DNA from: Polaromonas sp.
GTDB taxonomy: Bacteria; Pseudomonadota; Gammaproteobacteria; Burkholderiales; Burkholderiaceae_C
Assembly (NCBI GenBank): GCA_025362315.1
Contig: JANYGP010000071.1
Span: 1-64,000, forward strand
Length of the DNA stretch: 64,000 bases
Direction of reading: 5' to 3'
In this document: positions 1 to 8,906 of the stretch, piece after piece
Position numbering within the stretch: the first letter of the stretch is position 1
How the letters are laid out: each line of letters opens with the position of its first letter
Notes under the pieces: generated by a model
Databases searched by the model: none
Told to the model about the DNA's origin: nothing
Seen by the model: only the letters and a program-made list of their open reading frames with translations
Position numbers and translations under genes: made by a program

Positions 1-1263
1 AAACACGCCAATCAGCATGCCGTTGTAGCGCAGCACGTTTTCTTCCGCCATGGTTTTGCGCAGCGGCACGACTTCATCGCGGTAATGGCGGGCCACGTCA
101 TACGCGGTGCGGTAGGCCGAGTAGCTTTCACGCAGCTGCGATGTAGCGCTGCGCACAGTGCCTTCATAACGATTCGCTGCAGCGAGCGACTGCGCGTTCA
201 TCGCGTCGCGTTTGGCGTTGCCCCAGTCAAAAATCGGCAGGCGTATCCCCAGCTCATAGCCGCGCCTGGCTGCAGCGCTACCCACGCCGCCCGCTTTGTC
301 AAAAACCGTATCGCGTCGCACACCGATTTCCACATCAACCAGGCTGGTGATCAGATTCAGGCCCTGCGATTTGCCTGCTGCATCGAGCTGGCCGTGCGCC
401 AGTTGCACATCCAGCCGCTGGTCAGCAGCTACACCGTTGACGACGCTGGCGGCACGGGCCTCTTTGGGCAAATCAGGCAGGCGGTCTGGCAGCAGGAGCT
501 GCGCGGACTGCACATCTGTCAGGCCCAAAAGCCGCGACAATTCCTCCCGTGCAGCCAGTGCAGCATGTTGCGCGGATGCAAGACGCACAGTGGTGTCTGC
601 GTAAAAAACCTGCTGGCGTGCCCGTTGCAGCTTGTTGAAGTTGCCAACCTGCTGCATGCGCCTGGCCAGCTCGGCACTGGCCTCGGCGGTGGTGTTGATC
701 TGCTGGGCATATTGCAACACCTGAGCGCTGCCCACAGCGCGTACCCAGGCCTGGCGCGTTTGCGTGACCTGCTCCACCACATTGGCCGACAGCTGGACGC
801 GCGCCTGTGCCATGCGGCTCTGCGCAATGGCTTGCCTGCGCGGCAGCGTGAGCAAGTCCAGCAGGCCAAAAGACAACAGCCGCCCCAGTTCAAGTTCGTC
901 CTTGAAAGTCATGCGTTCAAAGCTAAAAACCGGATTGGCGATTTGACCGGCCTGGTTGGCCGCTGCCATGTCGGCCCAGCTTTGCGCCAGCATGGTTTGT
1001 ACTGCCGGGCTGTTGGCCAAAGTAAGTTGTACCGCGTTGTCCATGGTCAATGGCTTCGCAAGCAGGTCAGCAGCCAGTGTGGCACTGGCTTTTTGCTGCA
1101 GGTCTGTGCGACTGAGTGCCAGCTTGCCGCCAGTGAAAGCTTCGGCTGTCTGGTTGGTACGGCTGATGGAATCGTCAACATTGACAGAAGCACAGCCCGC
1201 CATTGCCAACGCTGATACGGCTACTATTGCCAGCTTCAAGGGGGTCAGAACTTGGGCTTTCAT
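1..1263 (-). CDS. TolC-family outer membrane efflux protein (lipoprotein-like), partial, runs off the window start
   Basis: Minus-strand frame from ATG at 1263 reads MKAQVLTPLKLAIVAVSALAMAGCASVNVDDSISRTNQTAEAF... open to the window edge; lipobox LAMAGC and TolC-like helices; absent from the ORF track because it has no in-window stop. Confidence 0.8.
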   Translation of the reverse strand, partial: MKAQVLTPLKLAIVAVSALAMAGCASVNVDDSISRTNQTAEAFTGGKLALSRTDLQQKASATLAADLLAKPLTMDNAVQLTLANSPAVQTMLAQSWADMAAANQAGQIANPVFSFERMTFKDELELGRLLSFGLLDLLTLPRRQAIAQSRMAQARVQLSANVVEQVTQTRQAWVRAVGSAQVLQYAQQINTTAEASAELARRMQQVGNFNKLQRARQQVFYADTTVRLASAQHAALAAREELSRLLGLTDVQSAQLLLPDRLPDLPKEARAASVVNGVAADQRLDVQLAHGQLDAAGKSQGLNLITSLVDVEIGVRRDTVFDKAGGVGSAAARRGYELGIRLPIFDWGNAKRDAMNAQSLAAANRYEGTVRSATSQLRESYSAYRTAYDVARHYRDEVVPLRKTMAEENVLRYNGMLIGVF

Positions 1264-1601
1264 GGCGTGACTTTCGTGCTGGGCCTGATCGATACATCTG
1301 GTACCTTGACTGCAGGTGCTGGCGCATTGACAGTTTCCTGGCTCTGTTTGGCATATTCACGCCAACCACCAATGCGTGCGGCCTCGTCGTTGGCAGCTTT
1401 CCAGTTGCTCACGGGCTCGTCCGTGTAGGGCCTGAAGTTTTTAAAAGCGGATGAAGTCGGTGCCTCCAGAGCAGAGGTCGCTGGACTCGTGGTTTGTGCA
1501 AAGGCACTGCCTGCCAGCACGACACTGAACGCGGCTACAGCGCGTGTGCATTTCCACCTCACGCTGGAAACCGGCAAAGTGGGGAACAAGGATAAAGACA
1601 T
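1260..1601 (-). CDS. Hypothetical exported protein, ATGA-overlapped with the TolC-like gene
   Basis: ORF with signal peptide (VLAGSAFAQ); stop overlaps start of downstream gene. Confidence 0.6.
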   Translation of the reverse strand: MSLSLFPTLPVSSVRWKCTRAVAAFSVVLAGSAFAQTTSPATSALEAPTSSAFKNFRPYTDEPVSNWKAANDEAARIGGWREYAKQSQETVNAPAPAVKVPDVSIRPSTKVTP

Positions 1602-1712
1602 GAAAAAATTTCCTGAAGTCAATGCAAGCGATGGGTGTATCGCAAAAGCTGGTCAGTGGCACAAAGTGCACTGTCCAAACGGCAAAGTACAGACCCAGCT
1701 TGGGCCTGTGGG

Positions 1713-2132
1713 TCAGGAAATCGGTGGTTTTTGGCCCAGCGCTGCGTTTGCGCTGGTAAACGAAGCCCGCGCCTCTGGCCGCAGAGCAGGCTGGGCAAAG
1801 GGCATGGAAACCCCGTTGGCCGTGGGTGACAACGCCAGCGTGTGGCAGACCTGGCAGGCCACGCAAGTCTGGCAAGGATTGCTTTGCGAAGTCTCGCCTG
1901 CAGTGCTGCTGTGCGCAGCAACATCGCTGGCTTCATGGCACTTCGACTGCGCTTGGTGATGATGATCAGAATCGGCTGTAGCCATTTGAATACGGGCGTC
2001 AGCAGCTACCATTTCAATAGTAACCACGCCCACTTTTCCAGCCAGATTGGCCATTTGTGTTGCCATGGTGTCGCCAGCCCAGGCACGCAGGGGCAACAAC
2101 AAAATCATGACGATGAGCAACAGGCGGCGCAT
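1713..2132 (-). CDS. Hypothetical exported protein with His/Cys motifs (CQTCVACQVC), possibly metal-related
   Basis: Signal peptide MRRLLLIVMILLLPLRAWA; Cys-rich C-terminal half; contains a copy of the dispersed repeat. Confidence 0.55.
   Translation of the reverse strand: MRRLLLIVMILLLPLRAWAGDTMATQMANLAGKVGVVTIEMVAADARIQMATADSDHHHQAQSKCHEASDVAAHSSTAGETSQSNPCQTCVACQVCHTLALSPTANGVSMPFAQPALRPEARASFTSANAALGQKPPIS
1974..2024 (-). repeat. Dispersed ~48-bp repeat, copy 1 (inside CDS, sense)
   Basis: RC gttactattgaaatggtagctgctgacgcccgtattcaaatggctacagcc. Confidence 0.85.
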
Positions 2133-2200
2133 GACGTGATGATAGCCCTTGCGCAAAAAAGTTCAAGAAGTTTGCGGTTTATTGCAGCAAATGCCAGTTG

Positions 2201-3121
2201 TTACTTGAGGTAATTGCGCAGCCGCTGCTCATCATCGCGCAGCTGCAGGCGCATCAGCGATAAAAAATCACGGGCGGTGGTCGACAGTGCCTTGCCTGCC
2301 GGCAGGGCCAGCAGACAGGCAAATGAAACATCTGCCGAAAACCGGCGCACCACCAGCCCCCGATCCGCATAGTCAAGCGCCGTAATCGGATTGACCAGTC
2401 CCACACCCAAACCCCGCAGCGCCAGCTCGCACACACTGGCTGCGTACGGCGTTTGCACGGCAATGCGCAGCGTCACGCCGTGTTCTGCCATGGCGGCCTG
2501 CAGCCGCCTGCGCGATGCGTCCTCCGGGTTCAGCGCCAGAAAACTGACTTCAGCCAGTTGGGCGGGCTGAATGGTTTTGAAGCGTGTCAGCGCATGGCCG
2601 GGCGGCATCACGACGACCCCAGGAAACTGGGCAAACGTGGAGTGGTCAATGCCATCGAGCGACATCTCGTCTGCCATCAAACCAAAATCTGCCATGCCGG
2701 TGGCCACACGTTCACGCACGTCTTTCGAGCTCAACACTTGCAGCGACACCTGTGGCCAGTTGTCTGCACCACACAGGCTGCGCAGACGCTCAAGTGCACG
2801 AGGCATAAACCCCAATCCAAACGCCGGATAACAGCTGATGCTGAGCTGGTTGACGCCAAAGTCACGCAAGCTGCGCAGCTTGTGTTCAATGGCGTCCATA
2901 CCAATGAAAATCCGCTCAACTTCGGTCAACAGCGCTTGCGCCTCAGGGGTTGGCACCAGGCGACCACTCAGGCGGCTGAACAGCAACATATCGGCCTGTT
3001 GCTCCAGCCGTTTGAGCGACTGACTGATGGCGGGCTGCGTGACATGCAAAAGCAAAGCCGCCTTGCGGGTAGATCCGCCGCGCATCAAGGCCCGAAAGGT
3101 TTCAATTTCAGCAAATTTCAT
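2201..3121 (-). CDS. LysR-family transcriptional regulator
   Basis: N-terminal HTH MKFAEIETFRALMRGGSTRKAALLLHVTQPAISQSLKRLE. Confidence 0.9.
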   Translation of the reverse strand: MKFAEIETFRALMRGGSTRKAALLLHVTQPAISQSLKRLEQQADMLLFSRLSGRLVPTPEAQALLTEVERIFIGMDAIEHKLRSLRDFGVNQLSISCYPAFGLGFMPRALERLRSLCGADNWPQVSLQVLSSKDVRERVATGMADFGLMADEMSLDGIDHSTFAQFPGVVVMPPGHALTRFKTIQPAQLAEVSFLALNPEDASRRRLQAAMAEHGVTLRIAVQTPYAASVCELALRGLGVGLVNPITALDYADRGLVVRRFSADVSFACLLALPAGKALSTTARDFLSLMRLQLRDDEQRLRNYLK

Positions 3122-3213
3122 CGATAAGTTATTTTATAGGTCGCAATTGAAACCACACATAACTTTATTTAAATTTACCTACGATAAAGCCTTAACAACC
3201 CAATGGAGATCCC

Positions 3214-3678
3214 ATGTCCCACGCACTTTTCAAAGTTTTCGCGGTCACTGCAGCAGTGTTTAGCCTACACACCACTGCGTCGGCCCATGATTTCACGGCT
3301 GACATTGCCCAGTTCAACAAGACTGCCGCAACAAAAAAAATGGACAGCAAGGAAGCGATTGCGGCCCGGGTTGCACTGGAGCGTTCGCAGGGTGTGATGG
3401 AACAAGCTGATGTCAAGATGCTGCTGCGCATACGCGGCCTGACCAATTCAGCCTTGCGTGAATTAGGCGAGCAACCTGCCTTTTTAGCCAGCGAAATGAA
3501 ACGCGTAGAAGCTGCGTTGGCCGCGCCTAAAACGACTGATCCTGTCAAGCTTGCCAAAGCGCGAGAGCTGTATCAAACGCTGCTGGCCGAAAAGCCCGCC
3601 TACGACGCGCTGGAAAATGAGGGCGTTGACGGCATGAAGTCGGCCCTAATGCTGATTGAAAAGGCGCCTAACAAGTAA
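3214..3678 (+). CDS. Hypothetical exported protein
   Basis: ORF with signal peptide, codirectional with the downstream PLP enzyme. Confidence 0.55.
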   Translation: MSHALFKVFAVTAAVFSLHTTASAHDFTADIAQFNKTAATKKMDSKEAIAARVALERSQGVMEQADVKMLLRIRGLTNSALRELGEQPAFLASEMKRVEAALAAPKTTDPVKLAKARELYQTLLAEKPAYDALENEGVDGMKSALMLIEKAPNK

Positions 3679-4856
3679 TGTTGTCGGCCACGCAAGACCA
3701 GTTGACGTGCCTTGAGGCTCCGGGTGTAGCAGTTAGGCGTCACCCTGCGCTGCGTGGGTTGGCCTGCCTGCGGTGTCGGGCCGAACAACCACTGCGCCTG
3801 CTTCACGGCGGGTGCCCCGTTTGTGCAAAGCAAGGCGTGTATGTCAGCCTTGCAGCGGACTACACGCGCACCGCGGGGGTGACCAATTACGCGCCCTACC
3901 TGTCTTCAGTATCCCTGGGTGAAGGCAATACACCGCTGATTGACGTTGCGGCGCTGGCCCAAATTGCGGGCATTGGTCAGCTGCGCATCAAGGACGAATC
4001 GAAAAACCCCACGGGCTCGCACAAAGACCGCATGTCTGCCATCGGCGTGACGCAGGCGCTTGATTTTGGCGCGCACACGGTGGTGTTGGCCTCGTCGGGC
4101 AATGCAGCGATTTCAGCGGCGCATTACGCGCACGCCGTTGGCTTGAATTGCGAAGTTGCCAGTTACGCAGGCATGCCTGCTGCGTATGCCGACGCGCTCG
4201 ATGCGTATGGCGCCAGGCGTTTTGCGTTTGATGACAACGCTGGGCGCTGGGATTTTGTTGCCAAGCGCGCCGCGCAGCCAGGTTATCTGGCGCTGACCAA
4301 CCACCACATGCCCGCCCTCGGCAGCGCACCGTTGGCCATTGAAGGCTACAAAGCTATTGCGTATGAATGCCATGCCGATGGTTATTGGCCTGAGCACATC
4401 ATGGTGCCCACAGCGCGCGGAGATTTAGCGTGGGGCATTTACGCCGGTTTTCGTGATTTGCTTGAAGCTGGTGCCATCAAAACCTTGCCCAAAATCTGGA
4501 TTGTGGAGCCGTTTGCGCGCTTGTCGAGCGTGCTGGCAGGTCAGGATTTGCACAGTAGCTTTCCGGGATCTACAGCACAGTTCTCTACCGCAGGGGCAAC
4601 CGTTACGTATTTGCAGTGGCAAGCGGCCACTGCCAGCGGCGGAGGTGCGCTGGTGGTGCCTGATGTACAGGCCTGTACCGCACGTACGCTGCTTGCTGCT
4701 CATGGCATCAGCGCTGAACTGTGTGCAGCGGCAGGCTTTGCCGCCATCGAGCAACTGAATACTTTGAAGATTGCCACGGCAAATTCAAAAGTGATGCTGG
4801 TGCTGACCGCCAACGCATCGCGCGACCCCAGTTATTTATCGTCCCCGCAAACTTAA
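3678..4856 (+). CDS. Threonine synthase-like pyridoxal-phosphate-dependent enzyme
   Basis: IKDESKNPTGSHKDRMS lysine motif and ASSGNAAISAAHYA; N-terminal CxxC zinc-like segment. Confidence 0.85.
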   Translation: MLSATQDQLTCLEAPGVAVRRHPALRGLACLRCRAEQPLRLLHGGCPVCAKQGVYVSLAADYTRTAGVTNYAPYLSSVSLGEGNTPLIDVAALAQIAGIGQLRIKDESKNPTGSHKDRMSAIGVTQALDFGAHTVVLASSGNAAISAAHYAHAVGLNCEVASYAGMPAAYADALDAYGARRFAFDDNAGRWDFVAKRAAQPGYLALTNHHMPALGSAPLAIEGYKAIAYECHADGYWPEHIMVPTARGDLAWGIYAGFRDLLEAGAIKTLPKIWIVEPFARLSSVLAGQDLHSSFPGSTAQFSTAGATVTYLQWQAATASGGGALVVPDVQACTARTLLAAHGISAELCAAAGFAAIEQLNTLKIATANSKVMLVLTANASRDPSYLSSPQT

Positions 4857-4866
4857 GGAACAAGCC

Positions 4867-5850
4867 ATGTCCAACCTTCAACGCCGTACCTTGCTGGCCA
4901 GCGCCGCTGCCAGCCTGGCCACCGCCAGCCCATTCGCCTGGGCCGCCTACCCTGACAAAGCCATCAAAATCATCGTGCCCTGGGCACCTGGCGGCAGCAC
5001 TGACGCGATTGGTCGTGCCTTGGCGCAGCGCCTGTCTGAAACGCTGGGCCAAGCAGTGGTGGTAGACAACAAAGCTGGCGCAGCCGGGCAAATTGGAACC
5101 GACGCATTGGCCAAATCTGCGGCTGACGGCTACACGCTGGGCATTGTTGAGCTGCCCCATGCGATTGCGCCAGCAGTCGTTGCCAAATTGCCGTATGACT
5201 TGCTGCGTGACTTTTCACCCATCACGCTGATTGGCACGTCGCCGCTGATTTTGTTTACCGGTGTGGGCGATGACAGCAAAGACCTGAAAACATTTTTAAA
5301 AACCGCAACCACCACCAAAGGCGGCCCGCCTGCCATTGCCCACAGCGGGTCGGGCACCATCAGCCATCTCGTCGGTGAAATGTTTGCACAGCGCACCAAA
5401 ATCAAGTTCAACATGGTGCCGTACCGCGGCTCGGCCCCGGCGCTGATTGATGTGGCAGCCGGCACCGTGGGCGCCCACTTTGCCACGCTGGCCAGCGGTG
5501 CAGCGCTGCTGTCGGCAGGCAAAATCCGCGCGCTGGCTGTGACCAGCAATGCACGCATGGGTGTGCCTGCGCTGCTGGATGTGCCAACATTTACCGAACT
5601 GGGTGTCAAGGACATGGTGGTCAACCAGTGGTGGGCACTGGTGGCACCGATCACCACGCCGATTGACGTGCTCGACAAGTTGCGGGTGGACACCCTTGGA
5701 GCATTGGCCAGCGCCAGTGTGCAGCAACGCATGTCGACATTGGGTGTTGATTTGAAGGGCACATCAAGAGACGCCCTGCGAGGCTTTATGCGCAGCGAGT
5801 CTGATCGCTGGCAAACCGTCGCTCGGGACATCGGCTTGAAGCCGCAATAA
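4867..5850 (+). CDS. Bug/TctC-family tripartite tricarboxylate transporter substrate-binding protein
   Basis: YPDKAIKIIVPWAPGGSTDAIGRALAQRL... NKAGAAGQIGTDALAKSAADGYTL. Confidence 0.92.
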   Translation: MSNLQRRTLLASAAASLATASPFAWAAYPDKAIKIIVPWAPGGSTDAIGRALAQRLSETLGQAVVVDNKAGAAGQIGTDALAKSAADGYTLGIVELPHAIAPAVVAKLPYDLLRDFSPITLIGTSPLILFTGVGDDSKDLKTFLKTATTTKGGPPAIAHSGSGTISHLVGEMFAQRTKIKFNMVPYRGSAPALIDVAAGTVGAHFATLASGAALLSAGKIRALAVTSNARMGVPALLDVPTFTELGVKDMVVNQWWALVAPITTPIDVLDKLRVDTLGALASASVQQRMSTLGVDLKGTSRDALRGFMRSESDRWQTVARDIGLKPQ

Positions 5851-5864
5851 GCGATACGGGTGGC

Positions 5865-6638
5865 CTACATCACCACCAACATCACCGCCGCCATCAACAC
5901 CATGCCCACGTCTTCCACAATCGTGACCGTGGTCATGGGCAGCTTGAACACGGTGCCAAGGCAAGCGCACTGAATTTGCGTTTTGCTGGCCACCGCCTTG
6001 ACCACACCAATCGCTGAAAAGCCCATCACGATGATGGTGGCCCAGTGCGTCAACGTGGGGTTCAGGTTGGCAAGATAAGCAACACCCAGCGCCAGCTCAA
6101 CAAATGGGTATATCAAGCCCCAGCTGCGCCAGCGCATGGCCAGCAGGTCATAACCCGCGTAGGCATCGGCAAACGCGTTGATGTCCAGCAGCTTGAAAAA
6201 CGAAAACACCAAAAAGAAACCCGCCATGAAATAGCGCATGGTTTCCATAGCCGTCACATTTTGGGCACCGCCGCCCATGCCAATTTGCACCAGCAGGCTG
6301 GCACCCGCAATGAACCCGACGATCAGCAGCAGCGGCTTGTAGGTAGTCAGCCAGATAAGAGGGGTGATTGCAGCCGCTATTATTTCAGGAGCTGCTTGCG
6401 CCCGTATTGATTGGGCTACAGGCAGATTTGACACTTGATTTGGCACCAATTGGTACTTGCCAGCACCTGCCACTGCGTTTTGCAAAGCCTCAAAACTGGC
6501 GGTGGTGTTTGTCAACTCAACCTGCATCGGCTCCAGGCTGACCAAAACACTTTCCGCCAACGGCGTCAGGCTTTTTGTGACACGCCCCACGCAAGCCTTA
6601 CAGTGCAGCCCGGTCAGGGTGAAGGTCTGGGTGACCAT
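5865..6638 (-). CDS. Heavy-metal-associated (HMA) domain fused to a MauE/DoxX-like membrane domain
   Basis: N-terminal LHCKACVGRV HMA motif followed by about four TM helices. Confidence 0.75.
   Translation of the reverse strand: MVTQTFTLTGLHCKACVGRVTKSLTPLAESVLVSLEPMQVELTNTTASFEALQNAVAGAGKYQLVPNQVSNLPVAQSIRAQAAPEIIAAAITPLIWLTTYKPLLLIVGFIAGASLLVQIGMGGGAQNVTAMETMRYFMAGFFLVFSFFKLLDINAFADAYAGYDLLAMRWRSWGLIYPFVELALGVAYLANLNPTLTHWATIIVMGFSAIGVVKAVASKTQIQCACLGTVFKLPMTTVTIVEDVGMVLMAAVMLVVM
6376..6423 (+). repeat. Dispersed repeat, copy 2 (inside CDS, antisense)
   Basis: gctattatttcaggagctgcttgcgcccgtattgattgggctacaggc. Confidence 0.9.
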
Positions 6639-6643
6639 CGCAG

Positions 6644-7309
6644 TTACTCCAAGTGGTTAGGTTCGGCAAGTTTGGCTGCTCTGATTTCCGCTGTCGCTTG
6701 CCGAATCACCGACCAGCCGCCCACCAGCGCCAACAGCGCCATGCCAGCAGCCACTGCCAAGTCTGGCCACGCGCTGCCGGTGCCCAGCACGCCCAGCGCC
6801 GCCAGCATGACAGCGATATTGCCAATCGCGTCGTTGCGTGAGCAAAGCCACACGCTGCGCATGTTGGCATCGCCTTCTCGGTAGGCGTACAGCATGGCTG
6901 CCACGGCAACGTTGGCCACCAGTGCCAAAAACCCAATGCCGCCCATGGTGAAAGCTTCGGGTGTTGTGCCCTGGCTGTACATCCAGACGACACGGCCCAA
7001 CACAAATATGCCAAACCCAAACATGCACGCGCCTTTGAGCAACGCCGCTTTAGCCCGCAACGCCACCGTCGCTGACAGCACCGCCAGCGACACGCCGTAG
7101 TTAGCCGCATCGCCAAAAAAGTCAATCGCATCCGCCAGCAAAGAGGTGGAGCCAGATTTGAAGCCTGCGCCAATCTCAACGCCAAACATGGCGAGGTTGA
7201 TTACCAGCGCAACCCACAAAATTTTGCGGTAGCTCGGGCTGTTTGCGGTTTTTTCGTCCGGCTCATGGTGGTGGTGATGGTGATGGTGGTGATCGTGATG
7301 GGCTGACAT
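6644..7309 (-). CDS. Cation diffusion facilitator family transporter with His-rich N-terminus
   Basis: MSAHHDHHHHHHHHHEPDEK... LADAIDFFGDAANYGVSL CDF motif. Confidence 0.9.
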   Translation of the reverse strand: MSAHHDHHHHHHHHHEPDEKTANSPSYRKILWVALVINLAMFGVEIGAGFKSGSTSLLADAIDFFGDAANYGVSLAVLSATVALRAKAALLKGACMFGFGIFVLGRVVWMYSQGTTPEAFTMGGIGFLALVANVAVAAMLYAYREGDANMRSVWLCSRNDAIGNIAVMLAALGVLGTGSAWPDLAVAAGMALLALVGGWSVIRQATAEIRAAKLAEPNHLE

Positions 7310-7339
7310 GTTTTCTTCCTGATTTCAATCAATGGCATG

Positions 7340-7370
7340 ATTAGAAACTTTAAACCCACTTGAAGGTCAA
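7340..7370 (-). promoter_or_regulatory. MerR-type promoter/operator (TTGACC-N19-TCTAAT with internal dyad)
   Basis: Minus strand ttgacc-ttcaagtgggtttaaagtt-tctaat; dyad ACYTTMAA-N5-TTKAARGT between the boxes; upstream of the CDF gene. Confidence 0.65.
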
Positions 7371-7375
7371 GCACC

Positions 7376-8446
7376 GTGAAAATGACTTTTTTTAGCGCGG
7401 GAAATATTGGGCTGTGGTCAGCGCTTGCATCTGCTTTTTTATTTGGTGCAGGCACGCCGCTGGCTAAAAACCTTTTGGGCCAAGTCAGCCCGTGGCTGCT
7501 GGCCGGGCTGCTGTACGCTGGCTCTGGCTTGGGCTTGCTGGTTTACCGAACTTCTAAAAACTTACCGCGCCCCCAGCTGAGTCGGGTGGAGTCACTTTGG
7601 TTGTTAGCTGCCGTGGTCTGCGGTGGCGGGGCTGCGCCCGTGCTGCTGATGTTCGGTTTGTCCGGTATCGCGGCCAGCCATGCATCGCTGTTGCTCAACG
7701 CCGAAGCGGTGTTGACAACGCTGTTGGCCTGGGCGCTGTTTAAGGAGCATCTGGGCCGCCGCATCGTGCTGGGCATGGCGCTGATAGTGGCGGGTGCGCT
7801 GCTGCTGGGCTGGCCGTCTGGGGGCCTATCTGAAGGCTTGTCTGGCGGTGCCACGCTTGCGGAGCTTTGGCCTGCCGCGGCGATTGTGCTGGCCTGCGCT
7901 TTTTGGGCGCTAGACAACAACCTGACGCGCAAGGTGGCGCACGTTGATGCCTCATGGATTGCTTGCGTCAAAGGCCTGTCGGCGGGCCTGGGCAATCTGC
8001 TGCTGGCGTTCTTGCTGGGGGCAACGTGGCCCTCGGTGCCAAGCATGTTTGCTGCGATGACCGTCGGTTTTTTAGCCTACGGTGTCAGTCTTGCCCTGTT
8101 TGTGGTGGCTTTGCGGCACTTGGGGGCATCACGCGCGGGTGCTTATTTTTCAACTGCGCCGTTTGTGGGGGCTGTTATCTCGGTCGTGTTTTATGCAGAA
8201 CCCGTGACTTGGCAACTGGGTCTGGCCAGCGCATTGATGGGGTGGGGCGTGTGGCTGCATGTGACAGAAAACCATGCTCACTTTCACGCACACGAGCCAC
8301 TGGTGCATACGCATGAACACACCCATGACAGCCATCACCAGCATGGTCATTGTGATACGGGGTCGCACACCCATGCACACCGCCATGAACCTTTAAATCA
8401 CAGCCATGCCCACTTCCCCGATGCGCACCACCGCCACCAGCACTGA
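7376..8446 (+). CDS. DMT/EamA-family transporter with His-rich C-terminal tail
   Basis: 10-TM EamA-like sequence ending HAHFHAHEPLVHTHEHTHDSHHQHGHCDTGSHTHAHRH... Confidence 0.85.
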   Translation: MKMTFFSAGNIGLWSALASAFLFGAGTPLAKNLLGQVSPWLLAGLLYAGSGLGLLVYRTSKNLPRPQLSRVESLWLLAAVVCGGGAAPVLLMFGLSGIAASHASLLLNAEAVLTTLLAWALFKEHLGRRIVLGMALIVAGALLLGWPSGGLSEGLSGGATLAELWPAAAIVLACAFWALDNNLTRKVAHVDASWIACVKGLSAGLGNLLLAFLLGATWPSVPSMFAAMTVGFLAYGVSLALFVVALRHLGASRAGAYFSTAPFVGAVISVVFYAEPVTWQLGLASALMGWGVWLHVTENHAHFHAHEPLVHTHEHTHDSHHQHGHCDTGSHTHAHRHEPLNHSHAHFPDAHHRHQH

Positions 8447-8456
8447 GCCGCGCAAA

Positions 8457-8906
8457 ATGCACCATTACAAAATTAGCGAAGCTGCCGCTGCAAGCGGTGT
8501 AACGCCAGCCAACATCCGGTTCTATGAGAAAGAAAAGCTCCTCAAGCAAAGCATTCGCGGCGACAACAGCTACCGAATGTATAGCGATGCTGATGTGCAC
8601 CAGCTGCGCTTTATTCGCGCTTGCAGATCGCTTGACATGTCACTCAGCGAGGTGCGCACTCTGCTGGGGCTGAACTTGAACAACAAAGCGGATTGCGCGA
8701 CGGCGCGCGGTGCGCTGGACGAACATCTCGCGCATGTACACAGCCGACTGGCTGAATTGAAGACTCTTGAAAAAGACCTCAGGGCGCTGCGTGGCCGATG
8801 CGATGGCTTGGACACCACTTGCCACATCATTAAAGCGCTGCATGAGCGGGCCAACAGCTTGCCTAGATTAGCCAGGCAGACCAACCAAAGCAAACGCCAT
8901 GTTTAA
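8457..8906 (+). CDS. MerR-family transcriptional regulator (CadR/PbrR-like)
   Basis: MHHYKISEAAAASGVTPANIRFYEKEKLLKQS...; start chosen at 8457 rather than 8406. Confidence 0.85.
   Translation: MHHYKISEAAAASGVTPANIRFYEKEKLLKQSIRGDNSYRMYSDADVHQLRFIRACRSLDMSLSEVRTLLGLNLNNKADCATARGALDEHLAHVHSRLAELKTLEKDLRALRGRCDGLDTTCHIIKALHERANSLPRLARQTNQSKRHV

Noticed and set aside
85-1215. 376-aa plus-strand ORF
   Set aside because: Antisense of the TolC-like reading frame, which has a coherent lipoprotein start and family sequence; the plus ORF has no recognisable features.
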